From positions 1 through 22,056 of IMG/VR virus record IMGVR_UViG_3300029258_004101: 22,056 nucleotides of DNA, one strand, 5' to 3'. Position 1 is the first letter of the stretch; the number at the start of each line of letters is the position of its first letter. The translations under genes were made by a program, and so were the position numbers. Positions 1 to 5,050 of the stretch are shown in pieces. This DNA comes from a virus. The notes below the pieces were generated by a model. That model did no database searches. It was not told the origin of the DNA and was given only the letters and a program-made list of their open reading frames with translations.

Positions 1-171
1 TGGCAGAAGACTGCACTTGAGATTCCATAATGACACCTCTAAGCATTTGGAATATCTAGGCTTAGGTTTGACGTGTCCCCACTGGACCTCAGTCGGTTCC
101 GCCCGTATGCTAAAGATATTACCAAAAAAAACACTTAATGTCAAACACTTTTCCCAGGAGTATTAAGACTA
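1..171 (+). other. Left edge: possible gene end plus leader
   Basis: One frame is open from base 2 to the TAA at 164-166 (55 codons), so this could be the 3' end of a gene cut by the window edge. Its translation (ending KHFSQEY) matches nothing I recognise, and a 55-codon open stretch is not rare by chance. A weak promoter-like pair, TGGACC at 83-88 and TATGCT at 106-111 with a 17-base spacer, lies upstream of the first complete ORF. AGGAG at 156-160 is that ORF's likely ribosome-binding site. Neither interpretation is strong. Confidence 0.25.
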
Positions 172-366
172 ATGGATTCAGAAGTTATCGATAAAATCAG
201 ACAACAGGCCCACGAAGCCCCCTCTCCCTGGCGGGATCACCTCCTTACTCTCCTGGACGCACTTGATGCCCGGGACCGGCTCATCGCTGACTTTCGCGCC
301 GTCGAGGCCGCCCGCAAGGCCACTGGCCTGCCGTCTGTAAACCCCAACTTCCCGGGCAAACCTTGA
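172..366 (+). CDS. Small hypothetical protein (64 aa)
   Basis: I do not recognise this protein. The ATG at 172 is preceded by AGGAG at 156-160, an 11-base spacing that is slightly long but usable. The product is short, soluble and mostly helical in appearance, with alternating acidic and basic residues (DALDARDRLIADFRAVEAAR in the middle) and no cysteines, signal peptide or membrane segment. Codons are GC-rich at third positions, like the structural genes downstream, which supports real coding. It ends just before a promoter that drives the next gene, so it belongs to whatever operon lies to the left of the window. In many phages small unknown proteins of this size sit at the end of the early or lysis region, but there is no evidence for such a role here. 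Confidence 0.55.
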   Translation: MDSEVIDKIRQQAHEAPSPWRDHLLTLLDALDARDRLIADFRAVEAARKATGLPSVNPNFPGKP

Positions 367-396
367 AAATATTTTTATTTCCGCCCGGTTTTTCCC

Positions 397-425
397 TTGC
401 CCACCCCTCACTTTTCGCCTACAAT
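397..425 (+). promoter_or_regulatory. Promoter of the zinc-ribbon protein gene
   Basis: TTGCCC (397-402) and TACAAT (420-425) are separated by exactly 17 bases, a sigma-70-like arrangement with a near-consensus -10. The -35 is preceded by TTTTTCCC, a context shared by two other promoters called in this window (1436-1463 and 19128-19156). Transcription would start near 432, leaving a leader of about 44 bases before the ATG at 476. Confidence 0.55.
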
Positions 426-475
426 CCCCCCATCGGACCAAAATCCTATACCTTCAACACCAAAAGGCCCCACTT

Positions 476-1363
476 ATGCTCGACATAAAATGCCCCTACT
501 GCAACGAAAAGCTCGAATCTATCCCCGACAGTATGAAGGGCCAGCAACTCCAATGTGCCAAATGTTGTAAATGGCTCACCGTTCCGAAACCCAAAAAACA
601 ACCCCTCCCGGCCAAGAAACCAACCCCTGGCAAACTCGCCCAGCGCAAAAAGATGGTTTCCAATATCTTCACCAAGGCCTGGCACAGCACGCCCGCCGCC
701 TTCAGGACCGGCTTTCTGACCACACTCGGCGTCATCGCCGCCATCGGCATCTCCGTCTATCTCTACACCAACTATTACATATCTTCCAGCCACTCACAAT
801 CCAACCAAACAATACGCCCTGCCCCCCAAGTCACAACCTCACCGCAATCCCCCACCTACAGCCTGGCTTACTACGAACAATACCTAGCCAACAAAGCTGT
901 CTTCCCCATCGAGACCAAAGCTGGCATTCTCCGTGGCCGCCAGCTCACCAGGCACACCTTTTCACCCGATGTCAATTACTCACAACCTTGTCTTTCCATC
1001 TGGACAGATAGCCAGGATACGGTTTGTGGTATATCTGCCCTGTGGAACTCCTGGTCTGAAACAACAACCAAAAAGGATATGGAAACTTACGGATTCATGG
1101 GCATTTCACCTAACGCCTTCACTCACAGTATAGTTCGCAGCTCCTTTGAAAACCTCATCCCTTCGCCCAGCCCCTTTCGCATCGATTCCCTCAACTTCCT
1201 GCCCGATCCCGATGAAGAATCTCCATCCCCCAAATTGACCCATCTATTCACCGTTGATTACCAGAACCCATGGTCCATCCAGATAAACTATTTCATCGCC
1301 GTAGTCAGCGATAAACCCATCAAAACCATTAACCGCTATCTAGCTACCGCCCAAACCTGGTGA
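476..1363 (+). CDS. Zinc-ribbon, membrane-anchored protein of unknown function
   Basis: The N-terminus carries a zinc ribbon with two knuckles, C6-x2-C9 and C27-x2-C30 (CPYC, then CAKC). A Lys/Pro-rich linker follows, then a single hydrophobic segment at about residues 79-102. After that come a Ser/Gln/Pro-rich stretch and a C-terminal domain of roughly 170 residues with no motif I know. The likely topology is a cytoplasmic zinc ribbon with the large domain outside the membrane. The ATG at 476 follows AAAGG at 463-467. The gene has its own promoter (397-425) and its own terminator (1393-1430), so it is transcribed apart from the late operon. This suggests either a lysogenically expressed accessory gene or a resident host gene. 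Zinc ribbons followed by one membrane segment are frequent in Planctomycetota proteins, but the function is unknown. The C-terminal half has less biased codon use than the head genes. Confidence 0.85.
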   Translation: MLDIKCPYCNEKLESIPDSMKGQQLQCAKCCKWLTVPKPKKQPLPAKKPTPGKLAQRKKMVSNIFTKAWHSTPAAFRTGFLTTLGVIAAIGISVYLYTNYYISSSHSQSNQTIRPAPQVTTSPQSPTYSLAYYEQYLANKAVFPIETKAGILRGRQLTRHTFSPDVNYSQPCLSIWTDSQDTVCGISALWNSWSETTTKKDMETYGFMGISPNAFTHSIVRSSFENLIPSPSPFRIDSLNFLPDPDEESPSPKLTHLFTVDYQNPWSIQINYFIAVVSDKPIKTINRYLATAQTW

Positions 1364-1392
1364 TCGGCAGCATCCTCAAATCCGTCCGTTCT

Positions 1393-1430
1393 GGCCGGTC
1401 TTGACCCCGGCCCCTGTTTTTTTTATTTTT
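1393..1430 (+). terminator. Intrinsic terminator after the zinc-ribbon gene
   Basis: GGCCGG (1393-1398) pairs with CCGGCC (1407-1412) across an 8-base loop. A run of eight T, one A and seven more T follows shortly after. It lies 30 bases past the stop at 1363 and just before the next promoter, so it isolates the upstream unit from the late operon. Confidence 0.75.
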
Positions 1431-1435
1431 TTCCC

Positions 1436-1463
1436 TTGACTTCTCTCTTTTTACAGCTAAACT
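1436..1463 (+). promoter_or_regulatory. Candidate late-operon promoter
   Basis: TTGACT (1436-1441) and TAAACT (1458-1463) are spaced by 16 bases, with the same upstream TTTTTTCCC context as the promoter at 397. It is the only good promoter-like sequence between the terminator at 1393-1430 and the first gene of the structural operon. Transcription would begin near 1470 and run into the terminator at 1521-1563. Confidence 0.5.
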
Positions 1464-1469
1464 TCCCTC

Positions 1470-1564
1470 CAGTTAGATAATTTTCACGCGGAGTTGCCTC
1501 TCCGCAAAGCGTGCTAACCCAGCCCGCTGACTGAGGTTGTTGAATCCCAGTGGCGGGCTTTTTA
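1470..1564 (+). ncRNA. Candidate short leader RNA ended by the 1521-1563 terminator
   Basis: This is the predicted transcript from the promoter at 1436-1463 to the T-tract near 1564, about 95 bases. It contains a first hairpin, GCGGAG (1488-1493) with CTCCGC (1500-1505) and a 6-base loop, followed by the terminator stem. No convincing ORF lies inside it. The arrangement resembles the short RNA made between a phage late promoter and its first terminator before antitermination. The transcript itself is inferred, not observed. Confidence 0.3.
1521..1563 (+). terminator. Intrinsic terminator or attenuator upstream of the late operon
   Basis: AGCCCGC (1521-1527) pairs with GCGGGCT (1553-1559). 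The stem continues inward through ACTG (1530-1533) with CAGT (1548-1551), and the arm is followed by TTTTTATA. It sits 78 bases upstream of the lipoprotein start and downstream of the only nearby promoter, so the late operon would need readthrough or antitermination, or a promoter not recognised here. Confidence 0.65.
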
Positions 1565-1640
1565 TATGCGCCCGCCCCCATGACCAAAATCGCGGCCCGA
1601 CGGATCGGACCGCCAAACACCGTACATGGAGGTACCTGAC

Positions 1641-2354
1641 ATGTATCGCAAGCATCTGTTACAACTGCTCTTATGTGTTCTTGTGGTCTTAACCTTTTCT
1701 TTTCTTGCCGGCTGCGGCTCTCTCCGCTTCGCACCCTCCGAGTCGCAAAAGCAGCTCGCCTTCTCCACCCACCAGACGGCCGCCGCCGCCGCCGACCTGG
1801 GCTTGCAGCCCGGCTCCGTGGCCGCAGGCAAGCTCGTTGACGGCACCGCCGCCGCCCTGGCCTATACCGGCATGCCAAAAAGCCCCCAGATCGAAGACTA
1901 CTCCACCACCGCCTCCCAGGCGGCCGAAGATGCAGCCCGCCGGCCCACGGCCGACGATGTTTTTACCGCTGCCGAGGGCGGCCTCTCGCTCGCCGCCGAG
2001 CTGGCCATCCTCTTCGGTGCCGGCGGCGTAGGGATAGGCGGCAAGAAGCTCCTCGACTGGATCGCCCTGGCCCGCAAGAAAAGTGCAGCCCTCAAAGAGG
2101 TCGTTCAGGGCAACGACCTGCTCGCCAATTACCTGCGCAATAATGGCAAGACCGCCGAGCTGGACGCCTTCAAGGCGTCCCAAAACACCAAACAATCAGA
2201 CCAGACCAAACTACTCGTTGCCGCCGAGCGAATCGGCAGCCTCCGCTATGTCGTTGCCGACCGGCCGGTCATGCCGCCGGCGCCGCCGCCGGACGCACCT
2301 GACGCCTTACTCAAGAGTCGCAATGCCGAAACATCAGCCCCGGATACCACCTGA
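1641..2354 (+). CDS. Secreted lipoprotein, phage late operon
   Basis: The start at 1641 is chosen over an in-frame ATG at 1626 because GGAGGT at 1628-1633 lies 7 bases before it. The N-terminus is a textbook lipoprotein signal: MYRKH, a hydrophobic run at residues 6-23, then the lipobox L22-A-G-C25, so C25 should be lipidated. The rest is Ala-rich. It has a Gly-rich hydrophobic stretch at about residues 120-135 (LAILFGAGGVGIGGKK), a helical middle and a Pro-rich tail (MPPAPPPDAP). It is about 237 residues, longer than a typical outer-membrane spanin. It heads the late operon and precedes a protein with an N-terminal membrane segment and coiled coil, so a lysis (spanin-like) role is possible, while a structural or exclusion role cannot be ruled out. 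The family is not recognised. Confidence 0.85.
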   Translation: MYRKHLLQLLLCVLVVLTFSFLAGCGSLRFAPSESQKQLAFSTHQTAAAAADLGLQPGSVAAGKLVDGTAAALAYTGMPKSPQIEDYSTTASQAAEDAARRPTADDVFTAAEGGLSLAAELAILFGAGGVGIGGKKLLDWIALARKKSAALKEVVQGNDLLANYLRNNGKTAELDAFKASQNTKQSDQTKLLVAAERIGSLRYVVADRPVMPPAPPPDAPDALLKSRNAETSAPDTT

Positions 2355-2421
2355 CCGCCGCCGGGGATCGCCGTCGCATAGTTTTTCGCAAAATCAGACA
2401 TTATATAAGGGACACTCATCA

Positions 2422-2796
2422 ATGGAAAACCAGTTGCCCTGGAACATCATTGTCGCTGCACTGCTCTCGTTGGTCGGCGGTCTTATAATCTTTTATTTAC
2501 GCTCCATCAAGCAATGCCTCACCACTTTAGGCCAGCGTATCGACCGGTCAGAGACTGACATCAAACAGATCACCCGGCAGATCGCCGATTGCAAGGTCGA
2601 TTGCCAGCGTACCACTGTCAGCAAAGAGGACTGGGTTCGCGGCGAGGCCGTCTCTCGCGGCGAACTGAAGAACATCACCACATGTCTAAACCGCATGGAA
2701 GGCAAGCTCACAGTGGTCGAGCGGCTTCCGGATATCTGCGGCCAGATCGCAGGTCAAATCGCGGCCAAATTCCAGGGAGTTAAACCCAATGGATAA
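2422..2796 (+). CDS. Membrane-anchored coiled-coil protein (DUF2730- or spanin-like)
   Basis: The ATG at 2422 follows AAGGG at about 2407-2411. The same frame is open far upstream, but only this start gives a sensible N-terminus. The 124-residue product has one membrane segment at about residues 8-26 (NIIVAALLSLVGGLIIFYL). A probable coiled coil follows (about 27-60, with regularly spaced I/L and polar residues), and then a hydrophilic C-terminal region. In Mu-like phages a protein of this topology (the DUF2730, Mu gp25-type) lies immediately before the gp26/gp27/gp28 packaging genes, exactly as here. The topology also fits an inner-membrane spanin partner of the upstream lipoprotein. It overlaps the next gene by 8 bases, implying translational coupling. 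Family assignment rests on topology and position, since I see no diagnostic motif. Confidence 0.8.
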   Translation: MENQLPWNIIVAALLSLVGGLIIFYLRSIKQCLTTLGQRIDRSETDIKQITRQIADCKVDCQRTTVSKEDWVRGEAVSRGELKNITTCLNRMEGKLTVVERLPDICGQIAGQIAAKFQGVKPNG

Positions 2797-3094
2797 AAAG
2801 CTCCAAGCCATAAAGATCAAACAGCAGCGCGGCCTGGTCATATTCAACCTCGGCCACTTCTATCCCACCCCTGTCCGGCTCGACACCCTCTACCGCACGG
2901 TATGTATGGACGAGACTTACGACAAAGAGCTTTTCCGCCGCGATATCCACTACCTTAAACAAAAAGGCTATATTGCTTTTGTTGACGATAAGATCGGCGG
3001 CCTGGACTCGTTCGACGCCAGGGTTGTCATTCTCACTGAGACCGGCAAGGAGATCGCCGAAGGGACCATGACCGACCCGGCCCTGGAGATATAA
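2789..3094 (+). CDS. Mu gp26-like small protein with winged-helix character
   Basis: This 101-residue protein begins inside the end of the preceding gene (8-base overlap), with GGGAG at 2775-2779 as its ribosome-binding site. The sequence has the pattern of a small winged helix. Helical N-terminal segments lead to a recognition-like region (KELFRRDIHYLKQKGYIAFVD, about 52-72), followed by a beta-rich wing (ARVVILTETGKEIAEG). Mu-like phages carry a comparable protein directly before the DUF3486 small terminase, and the same order is seen here, so a DNA-binding or packaging accessory role is likely. The identification comes from order and secondary-structure pattern. An ArsR/MarR-like regulator cannot be excluded, but its place inside the packaging operon argues against that. 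Confidence 0.8.
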   Translation: MDKKLQAIKIKQQRGLVIFNLGHFYPTPVRLDTLYRTVCMDETYDKELFRRDIHYLKQKGYIAFVDDKIGGLDSFDARVVILTETGKEIAEGTMTDPALEI

Positions 3095-3099
3095 ACGCT

Positions 3100-3672
3100 A
3101 TGGCAAAACGCAGAACGCACAGTTCTATCGACAAACTGCCCGGAGGCCTCCGTGATATCTTGACCCGCATGGTCGTTGACGGCCAGTGGCCATCCGACTT
3201 CACCGGCGATCTGGGCGATTACCAGGGCAAGCCCCGCTACGAGGACCTGGTCGCTTATTGTCTGCAAAATGGCCACAACGTCAGCCCCTCCGCAATCGGC
3301 CGCTGGGCCAAGAATCTGCTTGCCCTTGCCATGATGAAACAAAAGGGTGTCATCGTCCGCAACGTCATGGCCACGCTCGGCGATCAAACTGCCAGCGAAA
3401 CCCAAAAGGCCGCCGTCGAGCTTATAACCGCCCAGGCCATCGAGCTGGCTATTTCCGAAAACCTTACGCCCAAACAGATCTCCGAGCTTGCCAAAAGTTT
3501 CAAGGACTGCGCCTACGTCTCGATCACAGCGGATAAGTACATCCGCGACCAGATCGCCGCCAAAGCCAAGGCCGCAGCCGAAAGCACAAAACAAAAACTC
3601 ACCAGTGCGGGCGTTGATCGCAAACTGATTCAGGAAATCGTTGATGAACATTTAGGAGTCGCCTCATCGTAA
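3100..3672 (+). CDS. Terminase small subunit, Mu Gp27-like (DUF3486)
   Basis: This 190-residue protein matches the DUF3486 pattern. A basic N-terminus (MAKRRTHSSIDKLPGGLRD) is followed by a helix-turn-helix-like region with the typical phrase SPSAIGRWAK at about residues 63-72. A long helical C-terminal region rich in Ala, Lys and Glu follows. In Mu this protein is the small terminase subunit that recognises packaging sites and hands DNA to the Gp28-type large subunit. It starts 5 bases after the upstream gene and its stop codon overlaps the apparent start region of the large terminase. No truncation is visible. Confidence 0.9.
   Translation: MAKRRTHSSIDKLPGGLRDILTRMVVDGQWPSDFTGDLGDYQGKPRYEDLVAYCLQNGHNVSPSAIGRWAKNLLALAMMKQKGVIVRNVMATLGDQTASETQKAAVELITAQAIELAISENLTPKQISELAKSFKDCAYVSITADKYIRDQIAAKAKAAAESTKQKLTSAGVDRKLIQEIVDEHLGVASS
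3653..3668 (+). promoter_or_regulatory. Ribosome-binding site with putative ATC start for the large terminase
   Basis: TAGGAG at 3653-3658 is followed after 7 bases by ATC at 3666-3668, which overlaps the small-subunit stop (TAA at 3670-3672) in the sequence ATCGTAA. The frame is open back to 3648, but it contains no ATG, GTG or TTG before the GTG at 3732. The spacing is ideal for initiation at ATC. Confidence 0.4.
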
Positions 3673-5042
3673 CTACCGCCGACCCATTATTATCGAGAAA
3701 GTATTTCCTGCCCTACCAGCGGGACTGGATAGTGGATGGCTCCCCCAGCAAGCTCTGGGACAAGTCCCGTCGTATCGGCGCCACCTATGCCGAATCCTTC
3801 GCCGCCGTAAGCTTGCGCAACAAGATCGACCATCGCCGCGACTACTGGTTTTCCAGCGCCGACGAATCGGCCGCCATGGAATTCGCGCTGTACAGCCGCC
3901 AATGGTGCGAGCTGACAGATGCCGTCGTTAAGGAGTTCACCGAGCGGCTTGAAGATGACAAGGGCTATAAATTCAACAACTACGTCGTCGAGTTTCCCAA
4001 CAACTCGCGTATCAACTGCATGAGCAGCAATCCCCGCCGCTTCCGCAGTAAGGGCGGCGATGTCTGTCTGGACGAATTCGACTGGCACGACAGCCCTGGC
4101 CCCATGCTCGATGCCGCCCTGCCTGCGACCACCTGGGGCTATGATATCAAGATTCTCACCACGCGCAACGGCGAAGGCTCCGAGTTTGACAAGCTCGTCA
4201 AGAAGGCCCGCAAGATAGCCTCCGGTGCGGCCACGGCCCGCCAGCTCAAGACCCTCAACTGGTCTTATCACCTTACCCCGATTACCGTCGCGGTCGAGCA
4301 GGGCCTGGCCGAAAAGATTCGCAAGCTCGACCACATCGACCCGGCCGTTCGTCAGGCATTCCTCGACGACTGCAGGGCCAGGTGCCGCAGCGAAGATGCC
4401 TTCAACCAGGAATACATGTGCGTTCCCTCGGCCGCCGCCAGTACGCTCATACCTTACGATCTATATCAATCGTGTGAAAGTCCCGAATGCTTGCAGGAAC
4501 TTATCCATCATCACCAAGGGCAACGCACCTATTTCATGGGCGGCGACATCGGCCGCGAAAAACACCTGACCGTATTCTGGATCGCCGAGCTGGTCGGCGA
4601 TGTACTCATCGCCCGCAAGATCATCCGGCTCAAAAAAACTCCTTATCATGTCCAGCTCAAGGTCGCCGCCGACCTGCTGGCAAACCGCAACATCGTCCGT
4701 GCCTGTATCGACGCCACCGGCATCGGCGACATGCTGGTCGAGACCCTCCAAAAGGAGTTCGGCGAGCATCGCGTTGAAAAGATCAAATTCACCGCTACTT
4801 CAAAAGAGCACCTGGCCTCCATCACGCTTGGCCGCTTCGAAGATAAGCGTATTCGCGTCCCGGACGATCCTAAGATCCGCGAAAGTTTCCACACGGTCCG
4901 CAAGACCGTCACAGCCGCCGGCAATACCCGTTACGATGCAACCCAAACCGACGAGGGTCACGCCGACGACTTCTGGGCCTGCGCGTGTTGCAACGAGGCC
5001 GCCTGGCAACGGGTAGTTACCCCTGAATGCATTTTGTTGTGA
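3666..5042 (+). CDS. terL: Terminase large subunit, Mu Gp28-like
   Basis: The product is the packaging motor ATPase and nuclease. Counting from the proposed ATC start (458 residues), the conserved Gp28 N-terminal block reads RKYFLPYQRDWIVDGSPSK (11-29). The Walker A-like KSRRIGAT (33-40) and the Walker B DE (D136-E137 in CLDEFDW) follow. The RNase H-like nuclease acidic residues are D294 (GGDIGR), D349 (IDATGIGD) and D434/D435 (HADDFW). All expected catalytic positions are present, so the enzyme looks intact. The first ordinary start codon is GTG at 3732, which would delete most of the conserved LPYQ block, so the true start is probably upstream. ATC at 3666 follows a well-placed TAGGAG. It is probably translationally coupled to the small subunit, which it overlaps. 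The following portal gene starts 8 bases after its stop. Confidence 0.9.
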   Translation: MVTTADPLLSRKYFLPYQRDWIVDGSPSKLWDKSRRIGATYAESFAAVSLRNKIDHRRDYWFSSADESAAMEFALYSRQWCELTDAVVKEFTERLEDDKGYKFNNYVVEFPNNSRINCMSSNPRRFRSKGGDVCLDEFDWHDSPGPMLDAALPATTWGYDIKILTTRNGEGSEFDKLVKKARKIASGAATARQLKTLNWSYHLTPITVAVEQGLAEKIRKLDHIDPAVRQAFLDDCRARCRSEDAFNQEYMCVPSAAASTLIPYDLYQSCESPECLQELIHHHQGQRTYFMGGDIGREKHLTVFWIAELVGDVLIARKIIRLKKTPYHVQLKVAADLLANRNIVRACIDATGIGDMLVETLQKEFGEHRVEKIKFTATSKEHLASITLGRFEDKRIRVPDDPKIRESFHTVRKTVTAAGNTRYDATQTDEGHADDFWACACCNEAAWQRVVTPECILL

Positions 5043-5050
5043 GAAACCGA

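Noticed and set aside
2968-3651. Long reverse-strand open frame (227 codons)
   Set aside because: It lies opposite the small terminase and its neighbour, and its translation is Gly/Ala/Asp-rich antisense of those genes. It has no ribosome-binding site and matches no family.
3648-3672. Programmed -1 frameshift joining the two terminase subunits
   Set aside because: No heptameric slippery sequence or downstream structure is visible, and a strong ribosome-binding site points to independent initiation.
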